DNA of 64,000 nt from Selenomonas sp. AE3005 (GTDB lineage: Bacteria > Bacillota > Negativicutes > Selenomonadales > Selenomonadaceae), in the NCBI RefSeq assembly GCF_000686945.1, contig NZ_JMME01000015.1, positions 24,754-88,753 of the forward strand, given 5' to 3'. The notes below the pieces were generated by a model. That model ran no database searches and was not told the origin of the DNA. It was given only the letters and a program-made list of their open reading frames with translations. Below are positions 48,114 to 56,066 of the stretch, piece by piece; the first letter of the stretch is position 1; each line of letters opens with the position of its first letter. The translations under genes were made by a program, and so were the position numbers.

Positions 48114-48557
48114 ATGGCTACGATCCAGCTAGAGATTGTCTCCCCGGATAAAGTGGTTTATGCCGAGGACATCAGCATGCTTATCGTCCGTTCCACGGGC
48201 GGTGAGCTCGGTATCCTCCCCAAGCATGCGCCGTTGGTAACAGGGCTGCTGCCCCATGCCATGCGCGTGCGGCTCAATGGTTCCGACAGGGACGAACAGC
48301 TTATCGCTGTAGCCGGCGGCTTTATGGAAGTCACCCCGGAAAAAATCACGGTGCTGGCTACGGCAGCTGAACAGCCGATTGATATTGATATCAACCGTGC
48401 CCAGCGCGCCATGGACCGCGCCAAAGAGCGTATCGCTGCTTTCCATCAGGGAGGCGACGAGGCCAGAAATATCGATATCGAACGTGCCCAGCTGGCCCTG
48501 CGGCGTGCCCTCGCTCGTCTCAGAGCTACAGGGACCGAGATCGATGAACTGAAATAA
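48114..48557 (+). CDS. atpC: ATP synthase F1 subunit epsilon
   Basis: Rotor subunit of 147 residues that also restrains ATP hydrolysis. The beta-sandwich domain (IQLEIVSPDKVVYAEDISML, GELGILPKHAPLVTGLLP) is followed by a helical hairpin (NRAQRAMDRAKERIA, then a second helix with RAQLALRRALARLRA). It is the last gene of the atp operon, with a strong terminator directly after. A sulfate- or ATP-binding IDxDR-like site in the C-terminal domain appears as the variant NIDIERA (inference). Confidence 0.95.
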   Translation: MATIQLEIVSPDKVVYAEDISMLIVRSTGGELGILPKHAPLVTGLLPHAMRVRLNGSDRDEQLIAVAGGFMEVTPEKITVLATAAEQPIDIDINRAQRAMDRAKERIAAFHQGGDEARNIDIERAQLALRRALARLRATGTEIDELK

Positions 48558-48563
48558 GCAATA

Positions 48564-48602
48564 AATAACGGCTTGCAGAGAAATCTGCAAGCCGTTATTT
48601 TT
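48564..48602 (+). terminator. Terminator of the atp operon
   Basis: A perfect 16-base stem (AATAACGGCTTGCAGA and complement) with a GAAA tetraloop, followed by T-rich sequence. It probably also serves the convergent symporter gene, whose stop codon is at 48611. Confidence 0.95.
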
Positions 48603-48610
48603 ATGAATTC

Positions 48611-50134
48611 TTATATACGCGCATTTTCGTCCCAAACAGGCACCGGGTCACCAAAGGTTTCAGAGTTGAATTCTTCCTCCTGCGTGGTGAAATTGGCGAA
48701 GGCCTTTTGTACTTTGCCGAAACCCAGATAGAGCAGGGGCAGGTTGCAGCAGACCATGACGATATTGGCAAAGTCACTGAGATTCCAAAGGGCGCTAAGG
48801 TCAAAGCCGGCTATGTTGGTGACCATGCCAAAGGCCAGCACCGTCAGATTTACCAGACGGACAGCGGCAATGAACAGTTTGTTATGGGAAATCTGCCGGG
48901 CGCAGATTTCGGAAAATGACAGGAAACCCAGCAGGCAGGTAAAAGCGAAAATGCCAAAGCAGATACTGATGACCAGTGTAGCCATGCCATAACCGGCACC
49001 ACTGCCCAACAGTTGGGCGCAGGAGGCCAGGAACTTTTCCAGACGTCCCAGTTCCATCCAGGAGGCGCCGCCGGCTCCAAGCCAGGCTTGGCCCATGATG
49101 AGGACAAAGCCTGTCAGGGTGCAGATGACCATAGTATCCAGGAATACGCCTATGGCCTGAATAATACCCTGCTCACAAGGGTGTTTGGCATGGGAAACGG
49201 CAGCCGGCATGGACAGGGTGCCCTGTCCGGCCTCATTGCTCATGAGCCCGCGTTTGATACCCTGTGAGAGGGCAATGCCTAAAGCACCGCCGAAGATTGG
49301 TTCGGGCTGGAAGGCCTCGGTTACGACCACATAGAAGAACCAGGGCAGGCGGTCAAGGTTCAGAGCCACCATCAGTAAAACAGCTGCTACATAGACTACA
49401 GCCATAATGGGGACCAGCACATCGGTGATTTTTGTAATACGGCGCAGGCCGCCAAAGATAGAAAAGGTGGTCACACTCATCAGCAGCAGGAAGAAAATCC
49501 AGACAAGCGTGCTGTCAGCGGCCAGTTCCGTGCCGGTTATATTCTGCGTGATGGCTGTCATGGCCGATATGGTATTAAAGCCCTGTGCCGGAATGCAGAG
49601 CAGGGCATAGACGATATACAGCAGACTTAAAGCACCGCCTACAAATGCAGCACCGCCTAAAAGTTTTCTTCCGTAGCAGGGCAGACCGCCGACGTATTCA
49701 TCACCCTGCTTATCTTTGTAAATCTGCGAGAGTGTTGATTCCACAAAGGCCGTAGCCATGCCGAAGAAAGCGGAGAACCACATCCAGAACAAGGCGCCGG
49801 GCCCACCGGTGGAAACGGCACCGGTTACACCTAAAATATTTCCAGGGCCTACGCGCATAGCTGTGGAAAGCAAAAACGAGGCCAATGGGCTGATGCCCTG
49901 TTCGGTCTTTTGACTGTTTATAAGTGTATTCAGGCCATAACGGAAATACTTGACCTGCACAAAGCTCAGCTGCAAGGTGAAATAAATGCCGGTTCCTACC
50001 AGAAGAATAATGACCAGCGGCAGCTCCCCGATAATGGGGAGCCGGGCATACCAATCGAAATTAGTGGGGAACCCCCATACCAAATCGGCAAGATTTTGAA
50101 AGACAGCACATATGCTGCTGATTAGTTCATACAT
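48611..50134 (-). CDS. Alanine/glycine:cation symporter (AGCS family)
   Basis: Inner-membrane amino-acid importer driven by Na+ or H+, 507 residues with about ten hydrophobic helices. The family signatures are visible: the substrate-site region AMRVGPGNILGVTGAVSTGGPGALFWMW (split here by reading in blocks) and the QGIKRGLMSNEAGQGTLSMPAAVSHAKHP stretch, whose SNEAGQG core is typical. The ATG at 50134 is preceded on this strand by CAGGAGG. It is convergent with the atp operon and divergent from the EAL gene. Confidence 0.92.
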   Translation of the reverse strand: MYELISSICAVFQNLADLVWGFPTNFDWYARLPIIGELPLVIILLVGTGIYFTLQLSFVQVKYFRYGLNTLINSQKTEQGISPLASFLLSTAMRVGPGNILGVTGAVSTGGPGALFWMWFSAFFGMATAFVESTLSQIYKDKQGDEYVGGLPCYGRKLLGGAAFVGGALSLLYIVYALLCIPAQGFNTISAMTAITQNITGTELAADSTLVWIFFLLLMSVTTFSIFGGLRRITKITDVLVPIMAVVYVAAVLLMVALNLDRLPWFFYVVVTEAFQPEPIFGGALGIALSQGIKRGLMSNEAGQGTLSMPAAVSHAKHPCEQGIIQAIGVFLDTMVICTLTGFVLIMGQAWLGAGGASWMELGRLEKFLASCAQLLGSGAGYGMATLVISICFGIFAFTCLLGFLSFSEICARQISHNKLFIAAVRLVNLTVLAFGMVTNIAGFDLSALWNLSDFANIVMVCCNLPLLYLGFGKVQKAFANFTTQEEEFNSETFGDPVPVWDENARI

Positions 50135-50428
50135 GAATAAAGACCTCCTGTGATACGCTTTGATAAGCAGCCGGATGACTGAGTGGCTGTCTTAATTGTA
50201 GCATACCAAATATAATAAGGATATTGGTGTTAGTGCTGCGTACTTTGTAGTCTGTGCGCATAGCAGGTTATTTTGACATCTTGACGGCATTTCATGGTAC
50301 TGGATATTAAGGAAGGATATAAGGCTGAGGGAACGCTGATTCTTTAGAAAAATATTATACAAAATTATCTATAATATATGATATAATCAATGATATATGG
50401 TAATTCTATCCGAAAGGGACGATGCGTA

Positions 50429-52243
50429 ATGGAGCGTAGCAGCATTCTGGCTTTTGTAAACACTGTAGTTTGCGCATACTATGAATTCGGAACGATTGCG
50501 GATATTCGTCCTATGCTGACAGACGATGTTATTGCCTTTGGGATCAATTCCCAAAGCTATACACAGGGGACAGAGGCCGTGCTGGCGTTTCTGGAGGAAC
50601 GACGGCAGCATCTGCCGGCAATATCCATAAACAAGGTGAGCTGTGGGGAAATCGAAAAAGATCAGGGCGTGACGGTGCGCGTACTGGTGAATTTTTCCAC
50701 GGGTATGCGCCGGCATAATATGCACCGTGTGCTGGTGATGCTGCGCGATGTGGGCGGTAATGACTATCGTATTTGCGGTATCAATATCCAAAAAGGTTTT
50801 GCCAGCTTTTACTATAACCTGCGTTATGACAGGCTTACGAATCTCTACAATAAAAAAGAGTTCTGCCGGCGCGTGGCGGATACGATAGCTGCGCACCCGG
50901 AGATAGAATTTGAAATCATGCGTTTTAACATCGCCCGGTTCAAGGTCATAAATGACCTGTTCGGAGAGGAAACCGGCGATAAGCTGTTGAAGTACGTGGC
51001 CCAGTTCCTGACCAGTATACAGCTGGAGCCCTGCGTTTACGGGCGTTTGTATGCCGACAATTTCCTGCTGTGTTATCCCACGGCTGGCAATGTCCGTGAG
51101 CACCTTATCCATTCCCTGCAAATGCTGGCTGTGTCGTTTGCCTTGGATTATCGCATTGATTTTTATTTTGGTGTTTATACGGTTAAGGAACGTGACCTGG
51201 CTGTAACCACGATGCTGGACCGGGCGGCTATGGGCCTGTTCAAGGCCGCGCATAATGGCCTGGTGATCTGTGGTGAATACGAAGATGATATGCGTGAAAA
51301 CATGGTCAGTGAGCAGGTAATTGTCAATAATATGAGCGGCTCCCTGGAACGTGAGGAGTTCATTGTTTACCTGCAGCCGAAATACGATTTATTGACGGAG
51401 CGTGTCGTGGGGGCGGAGGCGCTGGTGCGCTGGATTCATCCCCAGCTGGGCTTTGTATCGCCGGCTAAGTTTGTCCCTATTTTTGAACAGAACGGTTTTA
51501 TTTACCAGCTGGACAAATATGTCTGGGAAAAGACCTGCAAGCTCCTGCGTGAGGATATTGACGCCGGGCGGCCGGTGTTGCCGGTGTCAATTAACGTGTC
51601 ACGGGTGGATTTTTACAGCCCCAATATCGTGCAGGTGCTGGAGGAGCTTATAAAAAAATACAGAATTGACCCGCGCCTGCTGGAATTGGAACTTACGGAA
51701 AGTGCCTATGTGGAAAATCCGCAGCAGATTATCGAAATAACTAAGTCGCTGCAGGAAAAAGGCTTTGTCATTTTGATGGATGATTTTGGCAGTGGTTATT
51801 CATCATTGAATATGCTCAAGGACTTGCCGGTGGACGTGCTGAAAATTGACCTGAAGTTTCTTACGGATTCCGAGGGCGTCGAGGAAGGCCGTGCCGATGA
51901 TATTTTAAGCTCCGTGGTCAAGATGGCTAAACGTCTGAAACTTACGGTCATTGCCGAGGGCGTGGAAACGCAAAAGCAGGTTGATTTCCTGCGGACTATT
52001 GGCTGCCAGTATGCGCAGGGCTACTTTTTCTCGGAGCCGGTGCCCCAGGAGGATTACCGGCAGCTGGTACAGCATGATTACGAGGACGATGCGTGCCGGA
52101 GCTGCTATGCGGCCAATGAGGCAGCGGTGCTGACCTTATCCAATCAGCTCCATCGTCTGATGGAGGAGCTCAGGGCAGTAGCCCCAGAAAAAATAGCCGC
52201 TATTGAAGAGCGGCTAAGGCAGGATGTGGCAGAACCACAGTAA
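50429..52243 (+). CDS. EAL-domain c-di-GMP phosphodiesterase with SnoaL-like and degenerate GGDEF domains
   Basis: Signalling protein of 604 residues without membrane helices. Residues 1-115 look like a SnoaL/NTF2-like fold with a possible ligand pocket. Residues about 135-265 are a GGDEF domain whose active motif is YADNF (208-212), so it cannot make c-di-GMP but may bind GTP. The EAL domain (about 290-545) keeps E330-A-L, LELELTESA, DDFGSGYSSL, the lysine in VLKIDLKF, and VIAEGVET. It should therefore hydrolyse c-di-GMP. The ATG at 50429 follows AAAGGGA. A nearly symmetric AT-rich stretch with TATAAT-like boxes precedes it. Confidence 0.88.
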   Translation: MERSSILAFVNTVVCAYYEFGTIADIRPMLTDDVIAFGINSQSYTQGTEAVLAFLEERRQHLPAISINKVSCGEIEKDQGVTVRVLVNFSTGMRRHNMHRVLVMLRDVGGNDYRICGINIQKGFASFYYNLRYDRLTNLYNKKEFCRRVADTIAAHPEIEFEIMRFNIARFKVINDLFGEETGDKLLKYVAQFLTSIQLEPCVYGRLYADNFLLCYPTAGNVREHLIHSLQMLAVSFALDYRIDFYFGVYTVKERDLAVTTMLDRAAMGLFKAAHNGLVICGEYEDDMRENMVSEQVIVNNMSGSLEREEFIVYLQPKYDLLTERVVGAEALVRWIHPQLGFVSPAKFVPIFEQNGFIYQLDKYVWEKTCKLLREDIDAGRPVLPVSINVSRVDFYSPNIVQVLEELIKKYRIDPRLLELELTESAYVENPQQIIEITKSLQEKGFVILMDDFGSGYSSLNMLKDLPVDVLKIDLKFLTDSEGVEEGRADDILSSVVKMAKRLKLTVIAEGVETQKQVDFLRTIGCQYAQGYFFSEPVPQEDYRQLVQHDYEDDACRSCYAANEAAVLTLSNQLHRLMEELRAVAPEKIAAIEERLRQDVAEPQ

Positions 52244-52678
52244 TCAGTTTTTCTGAATGACGGCGTCCTCATGATTGGCTTTGGCTTGCTGAATCATGAT
52301 TTTGAGGCGTTCGATGTTTTTCTTGTGGCGTTCGATGGCAAAACCGATACGGATATGTTCTTCTTCGGTGAATTCCGGATTTTCGTAGGATTTTTTAATC
52401 CGTTCCAGCCGGGCCTCAACGTCGCGCAGCTCATTTTCCATGGGCTTGGTATGTTCAAGCGCAAAGCCGTAGACGGCGCGAATCTGTTCTTCTACATACT
52501 GGGCGTAACCGGGTTCGCCGGAGGCTGTCTCCAATCGCTTGGCGATGTGGTAGATGATGTCAAAGGGGGACTCCCCACTGTGAATCATATTGACAATTTC
52601 CATCTTGGCCTGTTGTTCCAGCCCGTGGGGCTGGGTTATCAACGGGTCAAGTTCTTTTTTGGTTTCTTCCTCAGCCAT
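52244..52678 (-). CDS. Small acidic coiled-coil protein of unknown function
   Basis: The 144-residue protein is not recognised. It has no signal peptide or membrane segment and is strongly helical and charged. Helices are suggested by ELRDVEARLERIKKSYENPEF and by HKKNIERLKIMIQQAKANHED near the C-terminus. The start ATG at 52678 is preceded on this strand by AAAGGAG, and codon use matches the neighbours. Its stop codon abuts the stop codon of the EAL gene with no space between, so the two convergent transcripts must overlap. Confidence 0.7.
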   Translation of the reverse strand: MAEEETKKELDPLITQPHGLEQQAKMEIVNMIHSGESPFDIIYHIAKRLETASGEPGYAQYVEEQIRAVYGFALEHTKPMENELRDVEARLERIKKSYENPEFTEEEHIRIGFAIERHKKNIERLKIMIQQAKANHEDAVIQKN

Positions 52679-52782
52679 GTTTATCTCCTTTGTACAATCG
52701 CGATTAAAACTTATTTACAGTATAACAGAAAAAATTAGGAGATAAAAGTTTACGAGTTTACACAAGAAATACAAAATACCCC

Positions 52783-52812
52783 TTGCTATGTCTTTTGTCT
52801 TTGTGCTATAAT
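52783..52812 (+). promoter_or_regulatory. Promoter of brnQ
   Basis: TTGCTA (52783-52788), 18 bases, TATAAT (52807-52812). It implies a leader of about 130 bases before the chosen ATG; GTTCATGTTC and GAACATGGAC in it can pair imperfectly. No T-box or known riboswitch was recognised. Confidence 0.6.
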
Positions 52813-52949
52813 ACGTTTATCTCAAAAGACGGGGAAAACCCGGGTTCATGTTCCTGCATCATCTGAACATGGACTTTATTTATGCCTGTAAAAGTTCATC
52901 GGTGATGGACAAATGGCATGTAATTTTAGAAAGAAAGTGTGTGAGTATT

Positions 52950-54293
52950 ATGAAGCGAATGAGCAAAGGCGAAATCCTTACTGTCGGCCTGATGATGTTT
53001 TCTATCTTCTTTGGAGCTGGCAACCTGATTTTTCCGCCTGCCTTGGGGCAGGCTGCCGGCTCAAATAGCATTATAGCCATGTTAGGCTTTTTGGTAACGG
53101 GTGTAGGGCTGCCGCTCTTAGGTATTACGGCCATAGCTATGCAGGGTGGCAAGTATGTGGAGTTTATGAACCGCAAAACCTATCCCTGGCTGGCCACGGC
53201 ACTGCTGGTCATTTTATATCTGACCATCGGCCCTGTTTTCGCCGTACCGCGTACCGGTGCCGTATCCTTCGAAATCGGTATTCGTCCCTTCCTGTCAGCT
53301 GATTCCCTGACGATGGGACAGTTCATTTATTCCCTGTTCTTCTTCGGGGCTACCTACTATCTGGCCATGACGCCCAACAAGCTCATTGACCGTGTAGGCA
53401 AGCTGCTGACGCCGGCGCTGCTGGTGTTTCTGGCGATTCTCTTTGTCAAATCCTTTGTAACGCCTTTGGGCGATGTGCTGGACGCTACGGGCGCTTACAT
53501 TACGGCACCGTTCTCCCAGGGATTCCAGGACGGTTATCAGACGATGGACCTGCTGGCCTCCCTGTCCATCGGTACCATTGTTGTAAATGCTATCCGCATG
53601 CGTGGTGTTGAGGATAACAAATCTGTCAGCAAGATTTGCATTATCTCCGGTTTTATCACTGTCGCCCTGATGGCGATGGTTTACGGTTCGCTGGCTTACA
53701 TCGGTGCTACCAGTGCCAGTGTTCTCGGTCATGTAGAAAACGGCGGTCAGCTGCTGGCTGGTGCTGTTAATATCTTCTTTGGCCCGGCAGGCAACTTGCT
53801 CGTGGCATTCATCATTGCCCTGGCCTGCCTGACTACCTCCTGCGGCATGATTTCCGGTATGGCCTGGTACTTTAACAAGCTCACCAACAACCGTATTTCC
53901 TATGCGCGTCTGGTACAGGTCAGCACTTTGTTCAGCTTTGTGGTTTCCAATGTGGGACTGACGCAGATTATCAATCTGTCCATTCCGTTCCTGGTTGCCA
54001 TCTATCCGCTGGTTATCGTTTTTGTCGTACTGTCCCTTTTCGATGGTGTAATTGCCTGGCGTTACAATGTTTACCGTCTGGCGATTGACGTGACGCTGGT
54101 CTTTGCCGTCCTGGACGGTCTGGGAGCTGCCGGCGTGAAATTCGCTGCCCTGCAGAGCCTCTTCAGCGCTTATGTGCCGTTCTATGATATCGGCATGGGC
54201 TGGTTTGTTCCGGCTCTGGCCGCTGCCGTTTTGGGCTGGGTTGTTGATTCCCTGCGCGGTGCCCATGCCCGTGATGCGGTGACTGCTGAGTGA
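52950..54293 (+). CDS. brnQ: Branched-chain amino acid transport protein (LIVCS family)
   Basis: Inner-membrane Na+- or H+-coupled importer for leucine, isoleucine and valine; 447 residues, about 12 helices. The N-terminal signature is LMMFSIFFGAGNLIFPP, followed by GLPLLGITAIAMQGG and YLTIGPVFAVPRTGAVSFE, all typical of BrnQ. ATG 52950 is taken as the start by alignment to the family start; the upstream in-frame extension to 52848 has no homology. The ribosome site is weak (AAAGTGTGTGAG). A long leader precedes it and a strong terminator follows. Confidence 0.93.
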   Translation: MKRMSKGEILTVGLMMFSIFFGAGNLIFPPALGQAAGSNSIIAMLGFLVTGVGLPLLGITAIAMQGGKYVEFMNRKTYPWLATALLVILYLTIGPVFAVPRTGAVSFEIGIRPFLSADSLTMGQFIYSLFFFGATYYLAMTPNKLIDRVGKLLTPALLVFLAILFVKSFVTPLGDVLDATGAYITAPFSQGFQDGYQTMDLLASLSIGTIVVNAIRMRGVEDNKSVSKICIISGFITVALMAMVYGSLAYIGATSASVLGHVENGGQLLAGAVNIFFGPAGNLLVAFIIALACLTTSCGMISGMAWYFNKLTNNRISYARLVQVSTLFSFVVSNVGLTQIINLSIPFLVAIYPLVIVFVVLSLFDGVIAWRYNVYRLAIDVTLVFAVLDGLGAAGVKFAALQSLFSAYVPFYDIGMGWFVPALAAAVLGWVVDSLRGAHARDAVTAE

Positions 54294-54325
54294 AACACAG
54301 CTAAAACTAAATAGTATTCATTATA

Positions 54326-54372
54326 GTAGTGAATCTCCATACAATTGTTTTGGGAGATTCACTACTTTTTTT
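54326..54372 (+). terminator. Terminator of brnQ
   Basis: Stem GTAGTGAATCTCC / GGAGATTCACTAC with a 14-base loop and a run of seven T. Confidence 0.92.
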
Positions 54373-54435
54373 ATTAGTCGTGTGCATTGTATACATACAT
54401 ACATTACAAAACGTGCTTTTTTTAGCAGTATATAC

Positions 54436-54465
54436 TTGCGATAATGTATTTATCTATGCTATAAT
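54436..54465 (+). promoter_or_regulatory. Promoter of the TAXI TRAP operon
   Basis: TTGCGA (54436-54441), 18 bases, TATAAT (54460-54465), 65 bases before the first gene. Confidence 0.6.
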
Positions 54466-54530
54466 GCTATACGAGATATGTAGTAATTGTTTATTAAAAG
54501 AGGTCAAATGACACGAACGGAGGGGTTAGT

Positions 54531-55493
54531 ATGAATTTTACAGGAATGAAAAAGGCTTTGGCAGCTGGTCTGGCAATGGTGGCCATGACAGTAGCCCTGG
54601 TCGGCTGTGGCAGTGATACCGCGGAAAAGAAGTTTTTGAACATCGGTACAGGTGGTACGGCAGGAACCTACTATCCTATCGGTGGTGCTATGGCGGAAAT
54701 CCTCAACAAGGATATTCAGGGAATGAATGCTAGCGCCCAGAGTACCGGCGCATCTGTAGCTAATATCAATATGCTGAAAGATGGTTCTGTGGACTTGGCG
54801 ATCGTTCAGAATGATATTACCTATTACGCTGCTAATGGCGTGGAAATGTTTAAGGATAAAAAAGTTGATGGTCTTAAGGGTATTGCCACCCTTTACCCGG
54901 AAACCTGCCAGGCTGTGACTTTGGACAGCTCGGGGATTAAATCCATCGCTGACCTGAAGGGCAAGAAAGTGGCCGTAGGTGCGGCTGGTTCCGGTGTTGA
55001 GGCCAATGCCCGTCAGATTATGGAGGCTTATGGCATTACCTATAATGACATTCAGGTACAGTACCTCTCCTTCGCAGAGGCTGCCAACGCTCTGAAAGAT
55101 GGCAATATTGACGCTGCTTTCCTGACGGCTGGTTATCCGACGTCGGCTATTCAGGATATTGCCTCCCAGCATAAAGTTCGCCTGCTGCCGGTAGAGGCAG
55201 ACAAGGCTGACGCTTTGATTGCCAAATATCCCTTCTATACCAAGACGGTGATTCCGGCTGGCACGTATGCAGGCTTTAATGAAGAAGTTCCTGCAGTATC
55301 TGTAATGGCTATGCTCGTAGCAAATGACAAAGTCGATGATAAACTCGGCTATGCTTTGACCAAAGCCCTTTTCAGCAACCTCGACCGTCTGCATGCAGCT
55401 CATGCAGCAGCCAAGGCTATTGTGAAAGAAAAGGCTATGGAAGGTATGTCCCTGCCGATGAATGCCGGTGCAGAGAAGTTCTTTAAAGAGTAA
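54531..55493 (+). CDS. TAXI-family TRAP transporter solute-binding lipoprotein
   Basis: Extracytoplasmic binding protein of 320 residues that delivers substrate to the permease encoded downstream. A lipoprotein signal ends in ALVGC, with C26 as the lipid-bearing residue. The TAXI signature follows directly: FLNIGTGGTAGTYYPIGG, then STGASVANINMLKDGSVDLAI. The AFLTAGYPTSAI and GTYAGFNEEVPAV regions also fit. Known TAXI substrates include glutamate and other dicarboxylates; the substrate here is unknown. The ATG follows GAGGGG. The operon continues with a DUF1850 gene and the fused permease. Confidence 0.92.
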   Translation: MNFTGMKKALAAGLAMVAMTVALVGCGSDTAEKKFLNIGTGGTAGTYYPIGGAMAEILNKDIQGMNASAQSTGASVANINMLKDGSVDLAIVQNDITYYAANGVEMFKDKKVDGLKGIATLYPETCQAVTLDSSGIKSIADLKGKKVAVGAAGSGVEANARQIMEAYGITYNDIQVQYLSFAEAANALKDGNIDAAFLTAGYPTSAIQDIASQHKVRLLPVEADKADALIAKYPFYTKTVIPAGTYAGFNEEVPAVSVMAMLVANDKVDDKLGYALTKALFSNLDRLHAAHAAAKAIVKEKAMEGMSLPMNAGAEKFFKE

Positions 55494-55586
55494 GGCTTTA
55501 TAACTCGGGAAGATGTGCGGCCTTCCCTGATGGAGCGGAGGGTATCTCTTATCCATTGGGGGAGGCCTTTGTGTAAGGTGATTTCG

Positions 55587-56066
55587 GTGCAGAAAGAATT
55601 TATTTTATGTGGTTTAGGTGTAATCCTGGCTTTGTGGCAGATTTTGACGCTGCCGTGTCTGGTGGTGACAGCAGGAGGCCAGCGGCTGCTGATGAAAGAG
55701 GCAGTGGCTGGTATGGCGCTTTCCCTGCGGTTTATCCATTCGGTACAAAAGACGCCGGTAGAGGAGTTTTTGGTGGTCAATGAGGCATGTAATGAGCTTA
55801 CCCTTACGGCTACGAAATATCAATCCTTTGGGGTGGGCCTGCCTTTTTTGCCCGGCGAAGGTGAATTTACACAGGAGGGAGATTATTTCTATCTCCGGGG
55901 CCAAAACCGACATTTTAAAGAATTGGGCTTGCGCGTGGGCAAGGGGACGGAACTGTCTCTGTCCATCGCGGACAAGTATCTGCCTGTATATGAGGATTAT
56001 GCACCGGGAACACTGGTGGAATTGAAGTTAATGCCGTTGTGGAAAGGATTGGTTATCGATGAGTGA
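55587..56066 (+). CDS. DUF1850 domain-containing protein
   Basis: A 159-residue protein of the DUF1850 type, often encoded next to TAXI TRAP transporters. Residues 5-25 are a hydrophobic anchor or signal; the rest is a small extracytoplasmic beta-rich domain with FIHSVQKTPVEEFLVV, KYQSFGVGLPF and LPVYEDYAPGT. The role is unknown; help in substrate handling or permease assembly is possible. GTG 55587 is chosen because AAGGTG lies seven bases upstream; an in-frame ATG at 55515 lacks a site. Its 3' end overlaps the permease start by eight bases, so the two are translationally coupled. Confidence 0.8.
   Translation: MQKEFILCGLGVILALWQILTLPCLVVTAGGQRLLMKEAVAGMALSLRFIHSVQKTPVEEFLVVNEACNELTLTATKYQSFGVGLPFLPGEGEFTQEGDYFYLRGQNRHFKELGLRVGKGTELSLSIADKYLPVYEDYAPGTLVELKLMPLWKGLVIDE

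Noticed and set aside
52813..52949. T-box or other amino-acid riboswitch before brnQ
   Set aside because: The leader is short and no T-box sequence, specifier loop or terminator/antiterminator pair could be recognised.
53295..54266. Minus-strand frame of 323 codons opposite brnQ
   Set aside because: Polar, repetitive composition mirrors the hydrophobic codons of brnQ; no start site.
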